From Verrucomicrobiota bacterium (GTDB taxonomy: Bacteria > Verrucomicrobiota > Verrucomicrobiia > Limisphaerales > UBA11320), in NCBI GenBank assembly GCA_016871475.1, contig VHDG01000064.1, forward strand, positions 1 to 10,669: a stretch of 10,669 nucleotides of DNA, in the 5' to 3' direction. Both the position numbers and the translations under genes were made by a program. The notes beneath the pieces were generated by a model that worked only from the letters and a program-made list of their open reading frames with translations, did not search any database and was not told the origin of the DNA. This document shows positions 1 through 7,600 of the stretch, piece by piece (positions within the stretch are counted from its first letter, which is position 1; each line of letters begins with the position of its first letter).

Positions 1-635
1 AGGAGCTGCCAAGGGCGGATGTGGCGATGCAGGTGCTCTTCGTCATCACCCTGCTCACCCTCGCGCCGTCCTTCATCCTGTTGATGACCTGCTTCACCCG
101 GATCGTGATCGTCCTGTCGTTTATCCGGACCGCCTTGACTCTGCCTACTGCTCCTGCAAACCAGGTGATCATCGGTCTTTCCCTGTTCTTGACCTTCTTC
201 ATCATGCAACCCGTGTGGGAGCGGGTGGAACGGGATGCGCTCAAGCCCTATCAGGCGAAGGCGATCACGGGCGACCAGGCGGTGGAGGAAGCGTCGAAGC
301 ACCTGCGAGGCTTCATGCTTCGGCAGACGCGGCCCAAGGATGTTGAACTCTTCATCGCGATGGCCCGGATGTCTCCGATGGCGGCGGCGGACGTGCCGCT
401 GAGGATCGTCGTGCCTGCGTTCATCATCAGCGAACTTCGAACCGCTTTCCAGATGGGTTTCCTGCTGTTCATCCCGTTCATCCTCATCGACCTGGTTGTA
501 GCGACCGTATTGATGAGCATGGGCATGATGATGATGCCGCCCACCACGATTGCCTTCCCGCTGAAGATTCTGCTGTTTGTCCTCGTGGATGGTTGGAGCT
601 TGGTGGTGAAGTCCCTGGTGCTCAGCTTTTCCTGA
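1..635 (+). CDS. fliP: Flagellar export gate protein FliP, 5'-truncated by the window edge
   Basis: FliP is an inner-membrane protein that, with FliQ and FliR, forms the core of the export gate of the flagellar type III secretion system. The visible protein matches FliP throughout. It has two N-terminal hydrophobic segments (about residues 5-35 and 48-63, counting from the GTG at position 21) containing TRIVIVLSF and NQVIIGLSLFLTFFIM. The FliP family signature PAFIISELRTAFQMG is at about residues 132-146. The typical C-terminal LMSMGMMMMPP is followed by LLFVLVDGW. A GTG at 21 can serve as a start, but the frame is open to the left edge. FliP normally has a cleaved signal peptide and about 40 further residues, so the true start probably lies outside the window. 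The stop TGA is at 633-635. SctR, the virulence-system homologue, is the alternative, but the sequence reads as FliP. No fliQ, fliR or flhB follows; the next gene is convergent. Confidence 0.95.
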   Translation, partial: ELPRADVAMQVLFVITLLTLAPSFILLMTCFTRIVIVLSFIRTALTLPTAPANQVIIGLSLFLTFFIMQPVWERVERDALKPYQAKAITGDQAVEEASKHLRGFMLRQTRPKDVELFIAMARMSPMAAADVPLRIVVPAFIISELRTAFQMGFLLFIPFILIDLVVATVLMSMGMMMMPPTTIAFPLKILLFVLVDGWSLVVKSLVLSFS

Positions 636-732
636 GCCAGACCATGGGTCCGGTCGGCAGAGCCGGGGACGGCAAGAGCCGGGTCATCGCACGAAGATCC
701 ATGCGCCTATCCCACAGCCTTCAGTCGGGAAA

Positions 733-781
733 GACGCCGCGACTGCAATGTCGTCGGACACGCAGATCGTCCATCGGCGTC
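733..781. other. Nested inverted repeat (three-way junction) between convergent genes; candidate terminator
   Basis: A perfect 7-bp outer stem, GACGCCG (733-739) with CGGCGTC (775-781), encloses two perfect 4-bp stems: CGAC/GTCG (740-743 with 750-753) and GGAC/GTCC (756-759 with 769-772). The element lies at the 3' ends of two convergent genes, and its right arm overlaps the stop codon of the beta-helix gene (780-782). On the minus strand the stem is followed by only three T residues, so it is not a classical intrinsic terminator. A role as terminator or mRNA 3'-end stabiliser is inferred from position. The rest of the 636-779 gap shows only a 4-bp hairpin (655-665). Confidence 0.3.
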
Positions 782-2639
782 AGTTGCCTCGGACAAGCCG
801 GAAATACCGTGACTGACCCGTGACGGGCAGGATCGCCGGTGAACTGGTGGCCAACGAGACCCACTCCCCTCCGGCCACGGAGGTGCGTTCCTGAAGGGTC
901 CATCCCTCCCCCTCCCACGTGATGCGGACGCCCTCGGAGTGACGGGCAATCCGAAGTGCGGGATCCTGGGGTGGAGCAGTCAGGCGCAGAGGCCGGGAAG
1001 GTGGCCCGGTCTCGACGGCCGATGGAAGCTGAAGGGTGCTGAACGCTACAAGGGAATCGTCGCCAACATCACCCTGCAGCTGAGCCAGGGCGATCGCAAT
1101 GAAGCCTGGTCGCGGATCCAGATCCCCCGCCATATTGTCCACCTGGCTCGCGATCGGCGTCAGGTCCTCGAGAATGCCGGGAGCCTCCGGGTTCGCTGCG
1201 GGCACAACGACGGCACGATACAAATCGATCACAATGCTCTGGCTTCCGGGGTCCTCGGATGCGGGAAGAGGGGCCTGGATCTGGATGACAGAAGGATTGT
1301 CCAACTGGACCAGCACGGGACGCAGTTCCTCGACAGGCACGCCGCCAAGGAGGGAGGCCAGGTACGACTGCTGCTCATTTGAGACGATCGGCCCGCTGTT
1401 GTCGCGCACATCGTTTCCACGAAAACTCAGGAACAACCCGCGGGTGTAACGGATGAGAAAGCCAGTGAAGTTGGCCAGGGTGTTTCCTTCCGCATCATCG
1501 TGCGATCCATCCAAGTCCGATCCAATGCGGAAGTGCCCGCTCGGCGCACGAAGCAACTTCCTGACTGGCAGGGGCGTGACGCCATCGATGCCCAATCCAA
1601 CAGTGTTTCCGGCGAACACGAAGTTCTCCACAGGGCCATAGAATTCCACCACATCATCCTTCATTCCGCCGATGATGTTTCGCTCACTGTCATCGGCGAT
1701 CCCGTCGGAGTTGGTCCCGATCACCACCTGTCCAGACAACCCTGCGCCTTCAACAGCGTCACCCTCCAGGCTTTGGCGGATCTCCTCCGATGGCATGGTG
1801 ACACCATCCGGCATGACTCCGATGAAGTTACCGGCAACAGAAATGTCCCCTGTATCCTCGAACATCAAACCGATTGCATGGGCCACGATCACATTGAACT
1901 CGGCGTGGTCGTCCACTCCATCGCCATTGGTTCCCACAACATGTCCTCCCAGCGAACCAAATGCGGCCACCGCGACTTCACTCCCCTGTACGATGTCGAG
2001 CCCGGGGGAGATTCCGAACCAACATCCACTGATTCGCCCGCCATTCGCGTTCTCGGCAAAGGTGACCCCGTAATTGTCAGTCTCCCTGCTGCTCACCACG
2101 GAAATTCCCTGGATGACGACCTCGCTGGCCTGGATCTTGAAGGTGTAGTCGGGAACTGCACCCTCTTCTTCCTCCGCTGTCAGGGTCCTGACATCCCAGC
2201 CGATGCGCAGCCGGGCGGTGTTGGGTGCTGTGATGGGGTTGGTGTTGGGTGAGGCTCCTGGCTGGGAGTAGCCATCGATGAGCACCGAGTCTGCAAAAAG
2301 GATTGGAAACCCGCCAGGTGGCGCAGTGATCCAGTGGACCGTGTCGGCTGCCCCGGGAATGTTGAAGCGGATCTCTCGCGCGGTCGTCGGCGCGGTTTCC
2401 ACTCGCACGAGAGCGGCTTCCTCAGCCGTGAGCTCGCGTCCCAGTGTCCGGGCAGCCACATCTGTTGCAAACCGGGTGTTCATCAGGAGCACAGCCTCAG
2501 GGAAAGTAAGTTCCCCATCGGCAGTGTTCGCATGACCAGAGCTGTTTACAGTGACTGTCAGAATGTCAGCACTGACCCGCTCCGACAAAACCAAGCCTGC
2601 GACCACGGGCAGAAGGAGAAACTTGAAGTGTTGAAACAT
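780..2639 (-). CDS. Secreted right-handed beta-helix protein with degenerate CSLREA-type N-terminus
   Basis: This is a 619-residue exported protein of unknown function. The start ATG is followed by a signal peptide (about residues 1-24, hydrophobic FLLLPVVAGLVL, likely cut after VSA). Residues 26-54 resemble the CSLREA domain, but the core is DGELTFPEAV, so the namesake Cys-Ser-Leu is absent. Residues 115-135 contain IDGYSQPGASPNTN, frequent in secreted beta-helix proteins of this type. Three repeats of the pattern GTN.DG.DD..E.N occur at about 235-250, 307-322 and 372-387, each followed by a strand-rich N.IG or N.VG unit, as in parallel beta-helices with calcium-like loops. The C-terminus (about 560-619, WTLQERTSVAGGEW to RYFRL) resembles the small C-terminal beta domain common in secreted Verrucomicrobiota proteins. 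No enzyme active site was recognised. A surface adhesin or polysaccharide-binding role is possible but unproven. No clear Shine-Dalgarno sequence precedes the ATG. Confidence 0.85.
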   Translation of the reverse strand: MFQHFKFLLLPVVAGLVLSERVSADILTVTVNSSGHANTADGELTFPEAVLLMNTRFATDVAARTLGRELTAEEAALVRVETAPTTAREIRFNIPGAADTVHWITAPPGGFPILFADSVLIDGYSQPGASPNTNPITAPNTARLRIGWDVRTLTAEEEEGAVPDYTFKIQASEVVIQGISVVSSRETDNYGVTFAENANGGRISGCWFGISPGLDIVQGSEVAVAAFGSLGGHVVGTNGDGVDDHAEFNVIVAHAIGLMFEDTGDISVAGNFIGVMPDGVTMPSEEIRQSLEGDAVEGAGLSGQVVIGTNSDGIADDSERNIIGGMKDDVVEFYGPVENFVFAGNTVGLGIDGVTPLPVRKLLRAPSGHFRIGSDLDGSHDDAEGNTLANFTGFLIRYTRGLFLSFRGNDVRDNSGPIVSNEQQSYLASLLGGVPVEELRPVLVQLDNPSVIQIQAPLPASEDPGSQSIVIDLYRAVVVPAANPEAPGILEDLTPIASQVDNMAGDLDPRPGFIAIALAQLQGDVGDDSLVAFSTLQLPSAVETGPPSRPLRLTAPPQDPALRIARHSEGVRITWEGEGWTLQERTSVAGGEWVSLATSSPAILPVTGQSRYFRLVRGN

Positions 2640-2753
2640 ACGAATGAATTGAAACGGTTAATGACTTCATCCCTCCGCTCCCCAACCGGGCAAAAGCTCG
2701 CCCCAGTGGGCAGGGAGCAGATAGATCTAAATGCGATACAATCACACAAGAGG

Positions 2754-2771
2754 GGGATTGGATGCAATCCC
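2754..2771. other. 7-bp hairpin in the gap between sigma-factor and beta-helix genes
   Basis: GGGATTG (2754-2760) and CAATCCC (2765-2771) form a perfect 7-bp stem with a four-base loop. It lies 115 bases upstream of the beta-helix start codon and 135 bases beyond the sigma-factor stop. No T tract follows on the minus strand, although the next bases are moderately T-rich. It could be a 5'-leader or operator element of the beta-helix gene, or part of the 3' end of the sigma-factor transcript. No convincing -35/-10 pair was found in 2640-2905. A second, smaller hairpin (GCCC/GGGC, 2700-2711) lies closer to the gene. Confidence 0.3.
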
Positions 2772-2835
2772 AAGTCTAGGATTTTCATCCGGCTTGACCA
2801 ACCCTGGGAGCGTTGACGCCCCTCCGGCCAACATC

Positions 2836-2875
2836 CCCCTCCCGAGTCCAGGATTCCGTCGCCCACCGGGAGGGG
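2836..2875 (-). terminator. Candidate hairpin downstream of the sigma-factor gene
   Basis: A perfect 9-bp GC-rich inverted repeat pairs CCCCTCCCG (2836-2844) with CGGGAGGGG (2867-2875) across a 22-base loop. It begins 31 bases past the stop codon of the sigma-factor gene. The long loop and the lack of a T run on the minus strand argue against a standard intrinsic terminator. A factor-dependent terminator or a 3'-end protecting hairpin fits the position. One such repeat could occur by chance in a 10-kb GC-rich window, so the call rests on location. Confidence 0.35.
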
Positions 2876-2905
2876 CTTGCAGGCGTTGATGTCGGGTCTG
2901 TCGGG

Positions 2906-4495
2906 TTACGGCGAACTCTCTTTTCTTAGACGAGCTACCACCGTCAGGTTCACCGACGACCCATCGGCCGTGATCCTTGGCTCGACATCCAGGGAAGGCC
3001 CCAGCGCATGCTCCCGCCCTGCCACCACCTTGTTCTCAGTCACCGACAGCGCTGCCTGAGTGCCATCGGGAGTCAGGATTCTAGGGGTGGAGAGCAGATT
3101 GACCCCGGACGTGGCCTTCAGGGTCTTCAATAGCAGATCAGCCTCGTCAGAGGTGAAAAGGCTGTGAGAAGAAGTCGCTTTTCCATCTGTCTTGAGCTTG
3201 CTAATGCTCGCCAGATTGAGAGCTGAAAGGGTTTCGTCCAGGACATCATCAGGTATCTCGAAGAACTGGCTTTCCAGGACGATTTGGCCCGGCCGGCCGC
3301 CAAGAGCATCCACGGTTGTGGCGTTCCCGCTTTCGTCGACGACTGTCGGTTTCACGAGCACGATCGTGCGCAGTCCTTCAGCCGTCGTCCAGCCGCCGAC
3401 GGCGAGAGTCTGGCCCATGGGAACCCGTGCATCCGCGTTGGCCACGAACACCTGCACTGGCTCCACAGGGCCGGCACCAGGCTTTGGCGTGATCGGAGGC
3501 GCGGCTGGACCGGAACGATCAGCGGACGCTTCTGCAATTTGTCGCCGCAGGCGTGCCACTTCACCGAGCATTCGGACCCGCTCAGCCGCGTCGTTCTCGG
3601 TCCTCAGCCTCAGTGCATCGAGCTCACGCAGAGCTTCCTCGAGGTCGCGTCCGGATTGGGCAAGTGCGTCGGTCAACGAAGCGTGCTGGTTCTGTTGCGT
3701 GGATAGTTGGGCCTCCAACGCAGATGACTTCCGAACTTGATGGAGAACCGTGCCCGCAGCGACGACCAACACAGTCGTGAAAAAGGCCTTTTGTAGCGTG
3801 GTCATGGCAATGGCTTTGGTGGCGCTGGCAGTAGCAGAGCTGACGATCGATGCTCCAGCAAAAGCGGCGGCAGCGGAAATCGCGATGGCAAGCCCGGCGG
3901 GGGCGGCTTGAACGACGTTCGACGAGAGCGCGACGGATAGAGCACCCGCTGTGGTCGTGACTCCACGATTCATCAGCATTTCCTGCAGCTTCTCCAGAGC
4001 CCGGGTTACCCGCATTCGCGCCGCGTCCTCGGTGATGCCAATGGCTGCCCCCACTGAGCGGAAGTCCTGTTGTTCGAAAAAGCGGAGGAGGATGGCGGCG
4101 CGATCGGCATCAGCCAGTTCGTTGATGGCTTCGTCGAGAATCGGTCCGACCCGCGAGAAGTCCGCTTCGGAGTTGTCGTGCAATGCGTTCATAGCGACAG
4201 CCTGCCTTTCGCGGGATTGGCGACGGCGCTCGCCACGCATGGTCTTGGCAGCCACAAAACAGGTGTGTCGATGAAGCCAGCCCCCCAATTTCACCTCGGT
4301 GGAAAGGCTCCGCGCGGTGCGGGCCAGGTCCACAAACACCTTTTGAGCCACGTCCTCCGCCTGCTGCCGGTTGCCGTCCACGAGCCGGAGCGCGGTTGAA
4401 TAGACCAGATCAATGTAGCGGTTGACCAGTTCGCGGAAGGCGACGTCCGATCCGGACCTGAGGTAATCCGCGAGCAAAGTTTGGCTGTCCGTCAT
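2906..4495 (-). CDS. ECF-type sigma-70 factor fused to a membrane segment, coiled coil and secretin-like C-terminal domain
   Basis: This is a 529-residue protein, whereas ordinary ECF sigma factors have about 180-200 residues. Sigma region 2 occupies about residues 10-93, with AEDVAQKVFVDLAR as region 2.2 and WLHRHTCFVAAKTMRGERRR as regions 2.3-2.4. Sigma region 4 is at about 119-175, with LRFFEQQDFRSVGAAIGI and EDAARMRVTRALEKL forming the helix-turn-helix. An Ala-rich stretch (199-219) and a hydrophobic segment (237-252, AFFTTVLVVAAGTVLH) follow. Next come a heptad-like coiled coil (about 257-325) and a Pro-rich linker (329-347). The last part (about 405-522) has the pattern of secretin domains: LLSTPRILTPDGTQAALSV, then GPSLDVEPRITADGSSVNLTV. 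DNA and RNA polymerase binding by the N-terminus is well supported by family. A sensing or self-inhibiting role of the C-terminus is inference. Whether one or two hydrophobic segments cross the membrane decides its side. A TTG two codons upstream is a less likely start. Confidence 0.9.
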   Translation of the reverse strand: MTDSQTLLADYLRSGSDVAFRELVNRYIDLVYSTALRLVDGNRQQAEDVAQKVFVDLARTARSLSTEVKLGGWLHRHTCFVAAKTMRGERRRQSRERQAVAMNALHDNSEADFSRVGPILDEAINELADADRAAILLRFFEQQDFRSVGAAIGITEDAARMRVTRALEKLQEMLMNRGVTTTAGALSVALSSNVVQAAPAGLAIAISAAAAFAGASIVSSATASATKAIAMTTLQKAFFTTVLVVAAGTVLHQVRKSSALEAQLSTQQNQHASLTDALAQSGRDLEEALRELDALRLRTENDAAERVRMLGEVARLRRQIAEASADRSGPAAPPITPKPGAGPVEPVQVFVANADARVPMGQTLAVGGWTTAEGLRTIVLVKPTVVDESGNATTVDALGGRPGQIVLESQFFEIPDDVLDETLSALNLASISKLKTDGKATSSHSLFTSDEADLLLKTLKATSGVNLLSTPRILTPDGTQAALSVTENKVVAGREHALGPSLDVEPRITADGSSVNLTVVARLRKESSP

Positions 4496-4500
4496 GTTCA

Positions 4501-4506
4501 ATCACC
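4501..4506 (-). promoter_or_regulatory. Shine-Dalgarno sequence of the sigma-factor gene
   Basis: On the minus strand GGTGAT sits five bases upstream of the ATG at 4495-4493 and matches the 3' half of the consensus AGGAGGTGAT. It overlaps the alternative in-frame TTG at 4501-4499, which therefore cannot be the start if this site is used. This favours the 529-residue product. Confidence 0.5.
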
Positions 4507-4547
4507 AGTAAAGACCCGCTCCAGAGCCAGACCGAACAAAAGATGAC

Positions 4548-4568
4548 AAAAAAAATTAACACACACAC
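4548..4568. repeat. A8 tract followed by (AC)5 in the gap after the giant gene
   Basis: Plus-strand bases 4548-4555 are eight A residues, and 4559-4568 are five AC units. On the minus strand this reads as a TG repeat running into a T8 tract, 51 to 72 bases past the stop of the giant gene and just upstream of the sigma-factor gene. A weak 4-bp stem (GCGG/CCGC, 4581-4597) precedes it at a distance, so a Rho-independent terminator is doubtful. A TTGTCA just after the T tract resembles a -35 box, but no -10 box lies at the right spacing. Confidence 0.4.
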
Positions 4569-4618
4569 AGCGCATCACAGGCGGCAGACACACCCGCATA
4601 TCCTGGAATCAACATCCC

Positions 4619-7600
4619 TCACTGAGCAGGTGACTCGAAGCTCGGCTCGGTTTTCGATCCTTCGGGAATCAGGCGGAGCTCTCTCAAATCCATGAGGTAA
4701 CCCTTCAGCGAACTCTCTGCCATCGCGGTGAGCTGCACCCGGCCGACCGGCAGGTGAAGAACGCCCAATCGTTGGGTGCGATAAGTCTCCCAGTTGCCCG
4801 TGGCCTTGATCGTGGTGGTGAGGGAGTCCTCGTGCGCTTCCAATCGCAAGCTGTCGCCCGCTTCGTTGACATGGCATGCCCATTGCATCCAGACGACGTA
4901 ACCCCCTGCCTTCGGGACGTCGAGTGTCCATGCAGCACGTGCGTCCGTGGAGTTCCAGGACCCGATGTTCTGAAATTGAGGTTCGAATGCGATCCCATCC
5001 CCGCGGATCTCCGCCGAACTGGCTCTCAAACGAAACGAGGCATCAGTCTCCGGGGTTACGACTCCGGGCGTGTTCCCCGGGAACGCGCGTGGCGGAACGG
5101 ATTGTTGTGAAAGGAATGTCAGCAGGTCAGCGATGTCTCCAGGTTTAAGCACTGCTTCGAACCCTTCCGGCATGAATGACACGCCTGAGGTCGTCAGGCG
5201 TTCCATATTCGACCGGAGCAGGATTTGTTGAGCACCGGAGGCTGCCGCGAGGACGACCGTGTTGGCCGACTCCTCCACCAGCATTCCGGTGTGCTCCTCT
5301 CCGGTCTTCGTCACGACCAGATAGGAGCGGTATCGATCCTCCACCGCGCGATTGGGATCGAGAATGGCAGTCAACATCCTCTCCGGCGATCTATCCACAA
5401 GGGTGGCAAGATCGGGCGCGGCACCGGTTCCCTTTTGATTGAGGCGGTGGCAGGCACCGCAATGTTGCTCGTAAAGGGCGCTCCCTTTCACCGCTGATCC
5501 CATCGTGCCACGAACTCCAGTCAGATAGCTCATGATCAGGGCTTGCTTGTCGTGGGATGTGGCTGCTTCAAAGACACGTCCTGCAGTCGTCCGGACTTTA
5601 TCTGACGAGTGGGTCATGAGCCGTTGACGGCCGGAGGGAGGAATGTCGGGAGCCTGAATTTTTCCGTCGGCGACCGCAGAGATGAGAGCTGTCGCCCAAT
5701 CCTCGCGTCGGAGGAGCAGATCCAGCGCCTGGCTGCGCATTTTCGGGGGGAAGGTCTGCCATCTGGACAGCAGGGCTGTCGCGATCCCGGGTGAGGACAT
5801 TTTCTCAAGTCGTCCCCAGGCAGCCTGTTGGAGCAGTTGCCCGGTTCGGGCATCCAGCAGGCTGACCAAGGTGGCTATGTCAGCCTCCAATAGATAGGCC
5901 ACGCGGCCGAGAAGGGCCACGGAAGCCGCCGCGGCCTCCGGTGAGGAGCCGGGGTCGGCGAGTGTGTTGCGGGCTTGAGTTGAGATTTGATTGAGTGCGG
6001 ATTGGAGATTCGATGGCAGCGAAGGTGAAGACTGTTTTCTCCCTGTTTCCTCAAGGTAATGCGCGAGCAGCCGCATCTGCCATGCCGGATGAGGCTGCCC
6101 GGGCTGTCCCTGGTGCATGAGGCGTGTGAGCAGCTGTTCCAAGGATTGAGCATGGTTTCGGTCTATAATCCAGGAGGACAGATTCCTGAGCAGGGACTCC
6201 AGAGGGGCAAGCGCAATACCGTTTTCCAGGATCCGCGCCAGAATCTTTTCGGGCTGCCGGGAGGCTGAGCTTGCGATGGCGAGCAGCAGATCGGGCTGAC
6301 CGCCCGACCTGATGGCGAGCTCGGCCAGGATGTCCGCGGCGGATTCCTTTTCCCATTCTCCCAGAGTAAACGAGAGCTGTCTGCGCACTCGGATGTCCGG
6401 GTCTGAAACAAGTTCCATCAGGAATCTGCGCCAATCACCTTGCGCTTGCAGGCCAGTGCCCGCAGCCAGCAGCGGCTCCATCGAGCGAATGCCCTGCTCA
6501 CGGACCGATGGATGGGCGTCCCGGGCGGCCTGGAAGGTATCAGATGCGCTGAGCGCGCCGATGGCCTCAAGCGCGGCGAGCGCACTGATCCTCGCCTGGG
6601 GCAGCTGGGATTGCAGGAGGATGTCGCGGAGCTTCGGTGCTGCAGCCGCATCGCGTCGATGGTGCAGGAGTTGTTGCACCATGTCGCGTTGCCATCCATT
6701 TGGGTGATCGAGTGCGGCAGCCAGCTGTGTTCCTGACAGCCCGGCCAGATCAGGAGCGGGGCGCAGTCGCGCACCTTTGGGCCGGACTCGATAGATCCGC
6801 CCCCGATCCTCCCCCGCGCGCATGTTGTATCTCGAACGAATATCCTCCGGTATCCACTCCGGATGCTCGATGAACTGGCGGTACATGTCGCAGATGTAAA
6901 GCGAGCCGTCCGGCCCCACCTTCATTCCGGCTGGACGGCACCAGGGATCGGTCGAAGTGAAAAACTCCCTGGCAAGCCCCGGATTCCAGCGGCTGCTCGT
7001 GAAGGAAACTCCCCTTGGTTCGAGAAGCTCGCATCGGACGGCGTTGTAAACGGGTTCGCTGATGAAGACCGCGCGTGCAAAGTTGGAGCCGAAGAGTGTG
7101 TCCCGGTAGGGGGTGGGACTGTTTGCAGAGGTCACAAATCCGGCGGTTCCGACGTCGTTCAGGCGTTGGGGTTTCCGGCCAAGGTAATGAACCGCCCCGG
7201 CGCCGGGATCGATCGCAGTCTCCTTCCGCAAGGACGGGGCGGTCAGGCGCGGGTTGCGTTTCAGGTAACGCTCGGGGATCCAGTAATGCCAGAGCCAGAT
7301 CGGGTTGGCGTTGCCAAACCAGTTTCCCCAATCATCCCGACGCCGACCGTATTGCGTTTGACCCTCGATCACCTCGAAGACCCCTGTATCAGGTTGGAAC
7401 CGCAGATCGCGTCCGCTGATGTTCACGGCGTTGGTCTGGCTGAAGCTCGTCACGTTCCCGCCGCTGTCTCCGTTGGCGGCATAAACCCAGTTGTCCAGGC
7501 CGAGTTCGAATCCGTTCACCAGGTGTTGTTGATTCCACAACGTGAAACCTGTGAGCACCTTTTTGCGACGATCCGCCCTGCCATCCCCGTCGGTATCCTC

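Noticed and set aside
1500..2252. 250-codon open frame on the plus strand
   Set aside because: It is antisense to the beta-helix repeats, whose conserved pattern is in the minus frame.
2558..2866. 102-codon minus-strand frame overlapping the start of the beta-helix gene
   Set aside because: It overlaps that gene's signal peptide in another frame, is Cys- and Ser-rich without family similarity, and runs through the hairpins of the gap.
4499..4501. TTG as the start of the sigma-factor gene
   Set aside because: It overlaps the Shine-Dalgarno GGTGAT, which is well spaced for the ATG two codons downstream.
4548..4597. Rho-independent terminator of the giant gene using the T8 tract
   Set aside because: The only stem before the T tract has 4 bp and is about 25 bases away from it.
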